Assembly (NCBI GenBank): GCA_024331095.1
Contig: JANDJE010000007.1
Span: 1 to 64,000 of the forward strand
DNA: 64,000 bases
From: Nitrospira sp.
GTDB taxonomy: Bacteria; Nitrospirota; Nitrospiria; Nitrospirales; Nitrospiraceae
Direction of reading: 5' to 3'
Shown here: positions 22,921 to 31,066 of the stretch, piece by piece
How the letters are laid out: each line of letters starts with the position of its first letter
Position numbering within the stretch: position 1 is the first letter of the stretch
Program-made: the position numbers and the translations under genes
Notes under the pieces: generated by a model
Database searches by the model: none
What the model was told of the DNA's origin: nothing
The model's input: only the letters and a program-made list of their open reading frames with translations

Positions 22921-25899
22921 ATGAAACTCCAGTTTGACGCGAACCAACAATTCCAGCTCGACGCGATGGCCGCCGTCACCGACCTCTTCGACGGCCAACC
23001 GCAGGGTGCGCCGGAGTATGCCGTGATCGATCTCGGCACGATGGAAGGTCTCTATGCCGGTCAGGACCGCACGGAGTTGGGCGTGGGCAATCGCCTGCTC
23101 CTCGCGGAGGACACGCTACGCCGGAACCTGCGTGCGATCCAGGCGCGCAACGACATCGAAGTGGCCGATCCCTCGGCAGCGCCGGAAGCGTGGGAATTGT
23201 TCGACGGTCCGGCCAATCAGGTGCGGCGCTGTCCGCACTTCTCGGTCGAGATGGAGACGGGTACGGGGAAGACTTACGTCTACCTGCGCACCATCTTCGA
23301 GTTGTCGCGCCGCTATGGCTTCCAAAAGTTCATCATCGTGGTGCCGAGCGTGGCCATCCGCGAGGGCGTGCTCAAAAATATCGAGATGACCGCCGAGCAC
23401 TTCCGTGCGCTCTACAACAATCTGCCCTTTGAGCACTTCGTCTATGACGCGAAGAAGGTGAACCGGTTGCGGCAGTTCGCGACCAGCAACACCCTGCAGA
23501 TGCTCGTCATCAACATCGACGCCTTCCGCAAGAACTTCACCGGCACGGATGCCGAGCAGAAGAGCAACGTGATCTATAAGGAGAGCGACAAACTCTCCGG
23601 CCGGCAGCCGATCGAGTTCGTGCAGGCGGCGCGGCCCATTGTGATCATCGACGAGCCGCAGAGCGTGGATGCGACCGACAAGGCGCAGGAGGCGATCAAA
23701 GCGCTCAACCCCCTTTGCACGCTGCGCTACTCCGCCACGCACCGCAATCCCTACAACCTGGTCTACCGCCTCGACCCGGTGCGGGCGTTCGAGTTGAAGC
23801 TGGTCAAGCAGATCGTGGTCGCGAGCGCGGCGGCAGAAGGCGCGGCGAATGAGGCCTTCGTGCGGGTCGAGCAGATCGATTACAAGAAGGGGATCAAGGC
23901 GAAGCTCCGCATCCACGTCCAGGGTTCGGACGGGCCGAAGGAGAAATCGGTCACCGTGAGGCAGGGCGCCGATCTTTTCACTCTTTCCAATGAACGAGCC
24001 GTCTACCAGGACGGCTTTGAAGTCGCTGAGATCACCGCTGAACCGGGCAATGAGTATCTGCGCTTTTCGAACGGCCGCACGTTGCGGCTAGGCGAGCAGA
24101 TCGGCGGCCTGCGCGAAGACGTCCGGCGGGCGCAAATCAAACACACGGTCAAGAAGCATCTGGAGAAGGAGCTTCAGGTCCGCACGCGGGGCATCAAGGT
24201 CCTGTCACTCTTTTTCGTCGATCGCGTCGCCAATTACCGCGACTACGACGGCGATGGGAAGCCGGTAAAGGGCAAGTTCGCCCAAGCGTTCGAGGCGGCG
24301 TTGTCGGAGCTGGCGAAGGATGAACGCTACCGACAACTGGAATGGCTGAAGGAACCGATCGATCGCCTCCACAACGGGTACTTTGCTCAGGACAAGAAGG
24401 GATCGCTCAAGGATACGCGCGGTGACACCCAAGCCGACGACGAGGTGTACAACCTCATCATGAAAGACAAAGAGCGGTTGCTTTCTCCGGACGAGCCGCT
24501 GCGGTTCATTTTCAGCCACTCGGCGCTGCGCGAGGGCTGGGACAACCCCAACGTCTTCCAAATCTGCACGCTCAATGAGACGCGGAGCGTGGTGAAGAAG
24601 CGGCAAGAGATCGGCCGCGGCCTGCGCTTGCCGGTGGATCAGCACGGCGTGCGCGTGTTCGACGAGTCGGTCAACACGCTCTACGTGATGGCCAACGAAA
24701 GTTACGAGGACTTCGCCCGTGCGCTCCAGACCGAATACGAGGAAGACTGCGGCGTCACGTTCGGTAAAGTTCCGTTCACGGCGCTGATCAAGTTGACTCG
24801 TGTCGTGGATGGTATGGAGCAACCGATCGGCCGAGAGGCGGCGGAGGCGATCCGCGCATCGTTGGTCACACAGAAGATGCTCGATGCCGACGGACGCCTT
24901 CAGGCTGCGTTTGACCCCAAGCGGAAGGACTTCAAGCTGGAGCTGTCCGAGGCGCACCGTGACCTGGCGCCGGCCGTCATCGATCTCTTGTCCGCGTATC
25001 AGATCGAGCGGCACATCCGTCGGGACCGGGACGACGGGCCGAACCGACTCAAGAAGGACGTCACGCTCAGCCAGGAGTTCCAGGCGCTCTGGGATCGGAT
25101 CAAGCCCAAGACCACCTATCGAGTCGAATTCGAGACGGACGAACTGGTACGGCGCGCGGTGGCGGCTATCAAACGCATGGAGAAGATCGATGCGCCGACG
25201 ATCCATGTCGCCGCAGGGCAAGTCCAGGTGGCCAAGGGTGGGGTGATCACGACGGCCGTGAGCGTCGCCGAGGAACAGCCTGTCTACGGCGTGCGTACGT
25301 TACCCGATATTCTTGCCTACCTGCAGAATGAGACGGAACTGACCCGCTCCACGCTTGTCCGTATCCTCAAGGAGTCCGGCCGCCTCGCGGACGTCTTCCA
25401 GAATCCGCAGCGGTTCCTCGACCAGGTGGCGGCGATCCTCAAGCATGAGCTGCACCGCCTGCTCGTGGACGGCGTCAAGTATGAACGGCTGCCCGGCACC
25501 GGCCCGGAGGCCGAGTGGGAGATGGTGCTCTTCAAGAACGAAGAACTCATCAACTACCTGACCGCCCTCCAGGTGAAGAAGTCAGTCTACGAGTACGTGG
25601 TGTACGACTCTGAGGTCGAGCGAGCGTTCGCTCTGAAACTCGACCGGCGCGAGGATATCAGGTTGTTCGTGAAGCTGCCCGCCTGGTTCACAGTCGAGAC
25701 CCCCGTGGGTGAATACAACCCGGACTGGGCCATCGTGAAGCACGGGGATGAGACGGTCTATCTGGTCAAGGAAACTAAAGGGACGAGGAATTTTTTGAAG
25801 CTCCGCACGATCGAGGCCGATAAAGTCCGCTGTGGTCAAAAGCACTTCGAGACGCTGGGTGTCCCGTTCGCCGTGGCCGTGACGGCTGACGAGGTGTAA
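22921..25899 (+). CDS. res: Type III restriction endonuclease subunit (Res)
   Basis: A 992-aa protein with an SF2 helicase and a nuclease. Walker A EMETGTGKTYVYL is near residue 112, motif II VIIDEPQSVD near 242, and motif VI QEIGRGLRLP near 562. The C-terminal PD-(D/E)xK site is visible in NPDWAIVKHG and VYLVKETKG (about residues 935-955). Together with Mod it should form the heteromeric type III enzyme that cuts after ATP-dependent communication between two sites. Length and motifs are complete. Gene spacing from mod is enlarged by the four-helix-bundle cassette. Confidence 0.93.
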   Translation: MKLQFDANQQFQLDAMAAVTDLFDGQPQGAPEYAVIDLGTMEGLYAGQDRTELGVGNRLLLAEDTLRRNLRAIQARNDIEVADPSAAPEAWELFDGPANQVRRCPHFSVEMETGTGKTYVYLRTIFELSRRYGFQKFIIVVPSVAIREGVLKNIEMTAEHFRALYNNLPFEHFVYDAKKVNRLRQFATSNTLQMLVINIDAFRKNFTGTDAEQKSNVIYKESDKLSGRQPIEFVQAARPIVIIDEPQSVDATDKAQEAIKALNPLCTLRYSATHRNPYNLVYRLDPVRAFELKLVKQIVVASAAAEGAANEAFVRVEQIDYKKGIKAKLRIHVQGSDGPKEKSVTVRQGADLFTLSNERAVYQDGFEVAEITAEPGNEYLRFSNGRTLRLGEQIGGLREDVRRAQIKHTVKKHLEKELQVRTRGIKVLSLFFVDRVANYRDYDGDGKPVKGKFAQAFEAALSELAKDERYRQLEWLKEPIDRLHNGYFAQDKKGSLKDTRGDTQADDEVYNLIMKDKERLLSPDEPLRFIFSHSALREGWDNPNVFQICTLNETRSVVKKRQEIGRGLRLPVDQHGVRVFDESVNTLYVMANESYEDFARALQTEYEEDCGVTFGKVPFTALIKLTRVVDGMEQPIGREAAEAIRASLVTQKMLDADGRLQAAFDPKRKDFKLELSEAHRDLAPAVIDLLSAYQIERHIRRDRDDGPNRLKKDVTLSQEFQALWDRIKPKTTYRVEFETDELVRRAVAAIKRMEKIDAPTIHVAAGQVQVAKGGVITTAVSVAEEQPVYGVRTLPDILAYLQNETELTRSTLVRILKESGRLADVFQNPQRFLDQVAAILKHELHRLLVDGVKYERLPGTGPEAEWEMVLFKNEELINYLTALQVKKSVYEYVVYDSEVERAFALKLDRREDIRLFVKLPAWFTVETPVGEYNPDWAIVKHGDETVYLVKETKGTRNFLKLRTIEADKVRCGQKHFETLGVPFAVAVTADEV

Positions 25900-25938
25900 A
25901 CGAGGTCTGGTTGACAACCGAGCGGCGCCGGTTGCCGA

Positions 25939-26409
25939 TCAGTGTTTGTGCGAGGAGGCGGTGTTGTTTGGACGCATGTCTCCGCCCTGGGCGCCGGATG
26001 GGGCGAACGAAGCGGCGTGGGCTTCGTGGTCTGGCAGTTTAATGAAGATCATGATCTTGGTATCTTGATTGATCGTAAAGCTCCCCGTTCCTTTTAGCAG
26101 GTTGTCTCCGGCCGGTTGCAGTTCCACTTCGACTCGCGACGTTTTCTCGTATCCCCGCTGAATCGTGGCCTTGGCCTTGCCGCCTTCGGTGGACACGGCC
26201 TTGTCGTCATGGTCCGCGACGTACAGCACCAACTCTCCGTCCTTGGCGACCAGTTCCAGGTGATAGGGCCCCGCTTCCTGCGCCTGCCCGCCGTGATAGG
26301 CCTTCACGGGTTCGATGTGTTTCCTCTTCTCCTGTTTGTGCGCGTCCACCGGTGTCGAGAATACCGCGAGAACAAGAAGAACGAGAAGTCCCGGCACATG
26401 TTTCTTCAT
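25939..26409 (-). CDS. Secreted His-containing protein, paralogue A
   Basis: A 156-aa protein with a clear signal peptide (MKKHVPGLLVLLVLAVFSTPVDA, cleavage near residue 23). The mature part has YHGGQAQEAGPYHLELVAKD, then LYVADHDDKAV and a C-terminal HKH. It is a paralogue of the upstream neighbour, which shares HGG, (P)(Y/F)HLELVAKDG, (V)DH and LLKG/VLKGSGSF. The HGG...HLELV pattern occurs in periplasmic domains of metal-efflux adaptors, so metal binding is plausible but unproven. It is convergent with res (39 bp between stops). Confidence 0.75.
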   Translation of the reverse strand: MKKHVPGLLVLLVLAVFSTPVDAHKQEKRKHIEPVKAYHGGQAQEAGPYHLELVAKDGELVLYVADHDDKAVSTEGGKAKATIQRGYEKTSRVEVELQPAGDNLLKGTGSFTINQDTKIMIFIKLPDHEAHAASFAPSGAQGGDMRPNNTASSHKH

Positions 26410-26434
26410 GGTCGATGCTCCGTCACAGAGGTCG

Positions 26435-26923
26435 TCAGTGTTTCGGTGAATGATGATGGTGATGATGCTCCTCGTCCGACGATGAGGCTCCCCCTTTGGG
26501 CTGCTGTCCGGTGAAGGCGGTCTTCGGTTTCAGCGGCATGAAACGGGCGGCATAGCCGTCCTGATTCGGCAATTTCAGGAACACGATGACGACCGTCTCC
26601 GGCGTGAGGGCGAAAGACCCGGACCCTTTGAGGACGTTATTGCCGATGGGATGGAGGTGCACCTGCGTTCTGGTCCCTCCCGTTTCAATGGTCGCCTTAG
26701 CCAATCCTCCTTCCACGCTGATTCTGTTGTCGGCATGGTCCGTGACGTACACGGTGAGGTTGCCGTCTTTGGCGACCAGCTCCAGATGAAACGGCCCCGT
26801 CATGCGCAACTGCCCGCCATGCGGAGCATCGACAAATTCAAAGTATTCATCCGTGTGCGCCCAACTCGGTGCCGTTACGGCCAGCGCCATTGCCGCGACC
26901 AGGCCGGTCATCGTTTTTCTCAT
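26435..26923 (-). CDS. Secreted His-rich protein, paralogue B
   Basis: A 162-aa protein with a signal peptide ending near ...PSWAH. The mature part contains APHGGQLRMTGPFHLELVAKDG and VYVTDHADNRIS, aligning with paralogue A. It ends in a histidine cluster (EEHHHHHHSPKH). The His tail and HGG/DH motifs suggest periplasmic binding of a transition metal. The gene is first of the pair, under the promoter at 27007-27035, and paralogue A follows after 25 bp. The specific metal and partner are unknown. Confidence 0.75.
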   Translation of the reverse strand: MRKTMTGLVAAMALAVTAPSWAHTDEYFEFVDAPHGGQLRMTGPFHLELVAKDGNLTVYVTDHADNRISVEGGLAKATIETGGTRTQVHLHPIGNNVLKGSGSFALTPETVVIVFLKLPNQDGYAARFMPLKPKTAFTGQQPKGGASSSDEEHHHHHHSPKH

Positions 26924-27006
26924 GCAAGGGTCTCCTTCACGCCGATCATCGCTGAGTCAAAAACACGAGGCATTCCTCCGGCCTGGGGCGCCTCTCGTCA
27001 GCACAT

Positions 27007-27035
27007 CTTATCCGGTATGGCGGGCAAATTGTCAA
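27007..27035 (-). promoter_or_regulatory. Sigma-70 promoter for the secreted paralogue pair
   Basis: On the minus strand, TTGACA (27035-27030) is followed after 17 bp by GATAAG (27012-27007). The -35 is perfect and the -10 matches 4 of 6. Transcription would start near 27000, about 75 nt before the start codon at 26923. Confidence 0.55.
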
Positions 27036-27060
27036 AGTCTTCGTGAGAGAATTATTGGGG

Positions 27061-27390
27061 TTACTTTAACAAGAGGGCCGTAATCAGTTCAGCCAATTCA
27101 GCCGGCTCGACGATGCCTTCTCGGGTCAGGAGCAGCTTGCCGCGCGCGAAAAAGTGAGTGGTGGGATAGGTCTCGAACGAGTGGGTTTTCTTGATTTCTC
27201 GACAACGACCCGGGACGTGCATCTTGGCCTTGCCGACCTTGATGGAGGGAAACTTGGCCGCGATGCCTTCCAGGATGGGATCATAGGCTTGGCAAGGCTC
27301 GCAGGTGGCCAGACCATAAGCCACGACGGCGCCGGAGCTGTCGGTAAATTCCTTGTAGTTCTCGTCGCTGACGTCAAGAACGGCGCTCAT
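27061..27390 (-). CDS. Thioredoxin-like protein
   Basis: A 109-aa thioredoxin-fold protein. The active site is ATCEPCQAY (CEPC rather than CGPC) near residue 30, and the cis-Pro lies in ETYPTTHFF near residue 76. An extra Cys in GRCREIKK is unusual. There is no signal peptide, so it is probably cytoplasmic. It precedes secreted-protein genes on the same strand and follows a peroxiredoxin gene (111 bp), so it may serve as reductant for that peroxiredoxin (inference). Confidence 0.8.
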   Translation of the reverse strand: MSAVLDVSDENYKEFTDSSGAVVAYGLATCEPCQAYDPILEGIAAKFPSIKVGKAKMHVPGRCREIKKTHSFETYPTTHFFARGKLLLTREGIVEPAELAELITALLLK

Positions 27391-27501
27391 CTCGTGATCG
27401 GCGATGCGTGACGTTGAGTCGCATGGAGTTGCATGAGTTCGCCCGGGCTCAAGGACGCACGGAGTCGAGCCCCGTACGTCCCGAGCGGGAGCGCAACGAC
27501 A

Positions 27502-27972
27502 CTAATTGAGCTTGGCGAGAGCGTCGAGAATTTCCTTGTCTTCCCGCGCCGTCTTAATTTCCTGCACCTTCACGTAGGCGACCTTGCCGTTCTTGTCGAC
27601 GATCACGGTCGCGCGCTTGGAGCAGTTCAGGGGCTCAAAGTACAGCCCGTAGGATTTGCATACGGTCCGGTGCATGTCGGCAAGGAGCCGGTGCCGAAGT
27701 CCGAGGGAATCGGCCCAGGCTTTGTGCGAGAAGAAGCTGTCGCAACTGATGCCGAAGAGCTCGGCATTGGCGGATTCAAACTTGGGGAAATCGTCCGACA
27801 GACATTTGTTCTCGCCGTGGCAGACCGGGCTCCAGTCCAGCGGATAGAAGCACAGCACCACGTTTTTTTTGCCGCGATAGTCGCTGAGTTTGACGTCCTT
27901 CTGATCCTGATCCTTCAATGTAAAATCCGGCGCGGTGTCGCCGACCTTGATTTCCTGCGCTACGTCGCTCAT
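27502..27972 (-). CDS. Peroxiredoxin (AhpC/TSA, BCP/AhpE-like)
   Basis: A 156-aa peroxiredoxin starting [21 protein letters not shown]. The peroxidatic Cys is in DWSPVCHGE, in the P-x3-(T/S)-x2-C position, and a second Cys follows after five residues (CHGENKC), so a local resolving disulphide is possible. The conserved Arg may be that of [14 protein letters not shown] 27972 has AGGAGGG upstream; the frame continues another 31 codons upstream without a better start. It reduces peroxides, probably with the nearby thioredoxin-like protein as donor (inference). Confidence 0.9.
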   Translation of the reverse strand: MSDVAQEIKVGDTAPDFTLKDQDQKDVKLSDYRGKKNVVLCFYPLDWSPVCHGENKCLSDDFPKFESANAELFGISCDSFFSHKAWADSLGLRHRLLADMHRTVCKSYGLYFEPLNCSKRATVIVDKNGKVAYVKVQEIKTAREDKEILDALAKLN

Positions 27973-28161
27973 CTCCGGCCCTCCTTTTGTAAGCGTCGCT
28001 GGATGTTGACGATGTGTGAGATCCGAGATCCCTCCCCGGAGAGACCTTGTACCCCGCGTCTTCAAGGGTTGTCAACGGGCCTGAAGGCCTAGAGGGTAGG
28101 GCAAAGCTGCGTGAGATGAAACAGGGGACGATGGCGTGAGCGGAGCCGTCACCCGAACCCG

Positions 28162-28914
28162 TCACCCCACGCGCAGTTCTCGGAAGCCGAGCATGCGCCC
28201 CGCCGGGGCCGCCGTGCGATAGTTGACGATCCGAACGGTGCGGCCCAGAGTGGGAACAAAAAGCTCGGTCCCGACTTTGGGAGAGTGCCCAAGACTGAGC
28301 AATTCGCGGGCCGATTCGGCCAGTAGTTCCCGGGCTGTCTGTTCGGGAAGCCCTTTGTGCTGCCAGGTTTCAAGTTCATCCAAGCCGAACTTGCTCAGCC
28401 CCAGTGAATAGGACCACACATGATCCGGTCTCGATGTGTCGTCATGCGTCAGAGTCAGATGATCGTCCAGGACGAATTCGGTGAGGGACCGATCCTGCCA
28501 ATCCGAGGGATTACGGTAGGCTTGCGTGGTGACGTCGTAGGCGGTCCCCTGCGAGAGGAGGGTCAGCCCTCGCGCCAGTCTCGCGGCGAACAGCACCATG
28601 TCCGGCGTCTCTCGCGGCGTCGCGACGGGAGGAGCCACGGCGCCCATCAGCTCATGCTCCCACGCCAATTGCTTCATAAGCTCGCCCGCGTGGCCGGCCG
28701 GCAAGGGCATGACGACGTAGGCCGACCAGGGACCGTGGGTGGCTTGCCAGGATTCGGGCGCGCCCTCTTCGTGGCGAAGCGCCAACGGTCCCCCGTATGT
28801 TTGCTCGTACCAGGCTTTGATCTCTTCCACGGAAGGAGCCGTTCCACGGTAGCCGATGAAGTAGAGGGGCGGACGGTTGGCGGATGGTTTGGGCGTTTTT
28901 TTCCGGATTCTCAT
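28162..28914 (-). CDS. Conserved-looking hypothetical protein
   Basis: A 250-aa soluble protein that I do not recognise. It starts with a basic lead (MRIRKKTPKPSANRP), followed by YFIGYRGTAPSVEEIKAWYEQ, a central helical part (DMVLFAARLARGLTLLSQG) and a C-terminal segment LFVPTLGRTVRIVNY. No catalytic Cys/His cluster, signal peptide or membrane segment is apparent. Codon use and GC look like the neighbours. It stands between the peroxiredoxin and typA, both on the same strand. Function not assigned. Confidence 0.7.
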   Translation of the reverse strand: MRIRKKTPKPSANRPPLYFIGYRGTAPSVEEIKAWYEQTYGGPLALRHEEGAPESWQATHGPWSAYVVMPLPAGHAGELMKQLAWEHELMGAVAPPVATPRETPDMVLFAARLARGLTLLSQGTAYDVTTQAYRNPSDWQDRSLTEFVLDDHLTLTHDDTSRPDHVWSYSLGLSKFGLDELETWQHKGLPEQTARELLAESARELLSLGHSPKVGTELFVPTLGRTVRIVNYRTAAPAGRMLGFRELRVG

Positions 28915-28987
28915 CGTACGGGCCTTTGCCTATCTTGTATCGTGTGTCACGTTGTTTGTGTGTGATCAAGAAGGGGCGAGCACGGCG

Positions 28988-30853
28988 TCATTTCCCCGCC
29001 TTTTTGGCTTTGCGCCGGTCTTCGGGATTCAAAAGCCGCTTGCGAAGCCGCAGGCTCTTGGGTGTGACCTCCACGAGTTCGTCGGCTCCGATGTATTCCA
29101 GCGCGAATTCCAGCGTGAGCTCACGAGGTGGGGTGAGAATCAATGCTTCGTCGGAGCCGGAGGCCCGCATGTTCGTCAGATGCTTCTCCTTGCACACGTT
29201 GACGTCCAAGTCCTCGTCCCGGCTGTTTTGCCCCACGATCATCCCCCGGTAGACTTCGACCCCCGGACCGATGAACAACTCTCCCCGCTCCTGCGCCATG
29301 AACAGCGCATAGGCCGTGCTGACGCCGTCCTCGAACGCGCAGAGGGACCCGTGCGGGGCGATGAGCAGGTCCTGCTCCTGCGCCGGCTTATAGTCCTTGA
29401 ACACGTGGTGCAGAATGGCCGTGCCCCGCGTCTTGGCCATGAGGACGTTTTTCAAACCCATGATGCCGCGCGTGGGAATGTCGTATTCCAAATGAAGCTC
29501 GCCGGTCCCGGCGTCGGAATGGATGAGTTTCATGTTCCGCATGGCGCCGCGCCGTTTGCCGATCTCTTCGATCACGGCCCCTTGATAGACGTCCGGCACC
29601 TGGACGGTCAATTCTTCGTAGGGCTCCATGAGCCGGTCGCCCTCTCGACGGAGAATGACTTCCGGCTGGGAGACTTGCAGCTCATAGCCCTCCCGCCGCA
29701 TCTGTTCGATCAAGACGGCGAGGTGCAGCTCGCCGCGTCCGGCCACGAGAAAGCGGTCGGCGCTGTCCGTCTCGCCGACCCGCAGCGAGACGTTGGTTTC
29801 CAGCTCCTTGAAGAGCCGCTCCCGCAGATGACGCGAGGTGAGGAACTTCCCTTCCCGCCCGGCGAAGGGGCTGTTGTTCACGGAAAAGGTCATTTGAACG
29901 GTCGGCTCGTCGATCGTGACGCGGGGAAGGGCGACCGGGCGCTCGGCGTCGGCGATGGTGTCGCCGATGCCGACGTCGTCGAGTCCCGCCACGGCGACGA
30001 TCTCTCCCGCCTCGGCCCGTTCCGTGTCCACCCGATCGAGGCCCGAATAGACCGCGAGGTCGGAGACCTTGCCGGGGAGTTTCGCTCCGTCCTTTCCCAC
30101 AACCAGCACGTTCTGGCGTCTGGCGATCGAACCCGATTGAATTTTGCCGATGCCGAGCTTGCCCTTGTACGGATCATGCGCGAGCGCCAGCACCAGGATT
30201 TGGAGCGGCGCCTCGGCGTTGACGGTCGGGGCGGGAATCTGTTCCAACACCGTGTCGAGCAGCGGCGCGATGTCGCGCCCCGGTTTGTTGACGTCGAGCG
30301 TGGCGATTCCTTTGAGGGCGGACGTATAGACGATCGGAAAGTCGAGTTGCTCGTCGGTCGCGCCCAAGTGCACGAAGAGGTCGAACGTCCGGTTGACGAC
30401 ATCGTCGATCATGGCGTCCGGTCGGTCGATCTTGTTGATGACGACGACGGCTTTGTGTCCGAGCGCCAGGGCCTTGCGCAACACGAAGGTGGTCTGCGGC
30501 ATAGGGCCTTCCTTGGCGTCGATCAGGAGCAGGACTCCGTCCACCATGCGAAGCGTTCGTTCGACTTCGCCGCCGAAGTCGGCGTGGCCCGGCGTGTCGA
30601 CGATGTTGATCTTGACGCCGTTGTACAGGACGCTGGCGTTCTTGGCTCGGATCGTGATGCCGCGTTCGCGCTCTTGGTCCATGGAGTCCATGATCCGCTC
30701 GCCCATTTCGTCGATTTTTCGATGGACTCTGGTTTGGCGAAGAATGGCGTCGACGAGCGTGGTCTTGCCGTGATCGACGTGGGCGATGATGGCGACGTTC
30801 CGGATATCGTTGCGGCGGTTGTGGGAAACACATGGTTGCGACATGGAGTTCAT
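28988..30853 (-). CDS. typA: Ribosome-associated GTPase TypA/BipA
   Basis: A 621-aa translational GTPase. G1 is AHVDHGKTTLVD near residue 22, G2/G3 include RGITI and DTPGHADFGGEVER, and G4 is INKIDRPDA. The EF-G-like domains III and V and the TypA-specific C-terminal domain follow, ending LNPEDRRKAKKAGK. It acts in ribosome assembly and stress translation. The start is ATG 30853 (MNSMSQPC) or 30844; neither has a strong Shine-Dalgarno. The reading frame runs 388 codons further upstream, but that part is antisense to PBP1A and is rejected. Confidence 0.94.
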   Translation of the reverse strand: MNSMSQPCVSHNRRNDIRNVAIIAHVDHGKTTLVDAILRQTRVHRKIDEMGERIMDSMDQERERGITIRAKNASVLYNGVKINIVDTPGHADFGGEVERTLRMVDGVLLLIDAKEGPMPQTTFVLRKALALGHKAVVVINKIDRPDAMIDDVVNRTFDLFVHLGATDEQLDFPIVYTSALKGIATLDVNKPGRDIAPLLDTVLEQIPAPTVNAEAPLQILVLALAHDPYKGKLGIGKIQSGSIARRQNVLVVGKDGAKLPGKVSDLAVYSGLDRVDTERAEAGEIVAVAGLDDVGIGDTIADAERPVALPRVTIDEPTVQMTFSVNNSPFAGREGKFLTSRHLRERLFKELETNVSLRVGETDSADRFLVAGRGELHLAVLIEQMRREGYELQVSQPEVILRREGDRLMEPYEELTVQVPDVYQGAVIEEIGKRRGAMRNMKLIHSDAGTGELHLEYDIPTRGIMGLKNVLMAKTRGTAILHHVFKDYKPAQEQDLLIAPHGSLCAFEDGVSTAYALFMAQERGELFIGPGVEVYRGMIVGQNSRDEDLDVNVCKEKHLTNMRASGSDEALILTPPRELTLEFALEYIGADELVEVTPKSLRLRKRLLNPEDRRKAKKAGK

Positions 30854-30867
30854 TGTTCCGTTTAGGC

Positions 30868-30897
30868 AAAAAAAAGACGCCCCGCTTATCGGGCGTC
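30868..30897 (-). terminator. Terminator-like hairpin in the typA leader
   Basis: On the minus strand GACGCCC (30897-30891) and GGGCGTC (30882-30876) form a 7-bp GC-rich stem with an 8-nt loop, followed by eight T residues (30875-30868). It has the form of an intrinsic terminator but lies between the predicted start of transcription and the typA start codon. It could be an attenuator or a 5' stabilising hairpin. Confidence 0.7.
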
Positions 30898-30903
30898 GGA
30901 GTG

Positions 30904-30932
30904 AGTATACCGCACGGGCCGGTTCCGCACAA
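30904..30932 (-). promoter_or_regulatory. typA: Sigma-70 promoter for typA
   Basis: Minus strand TTGTGC (30932-30927), a 17-bp spacer and TATACT (30909-30904). The start of transcription would fall near 30897, at the first base of the leader hairpin. The spacing and -10 are good, the -35 is moderate. Confidence 0.5.
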
Positions 30933-31066
30933 GGTGCTCCGTCCGTCGCGGGCCGTGCGGATCGTTCGATGTCGTCTTCATGGGTGAACTTGAGTTTTGG
31001 AGGGGTGCGTTGTAAGGTGAGAAAGCCGCCTTCGGACGTCACCGTTCCTCCGGGAGTCGCGATTCC

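Noticed and set aside
25915..25934. Hairpin CAACCG/CGGTTG between res and the secreted protein gene
   Set aside because: The stem is only 6 bp and no T run follows on either strand, so it is not supported as a terminator.
28877..30865. 662-aa frame on the plus strand
   Set aside because: It is entirely antisense to typA, whose protein is recognised along its full length. The translation has no known motif and is an effect of high GC.
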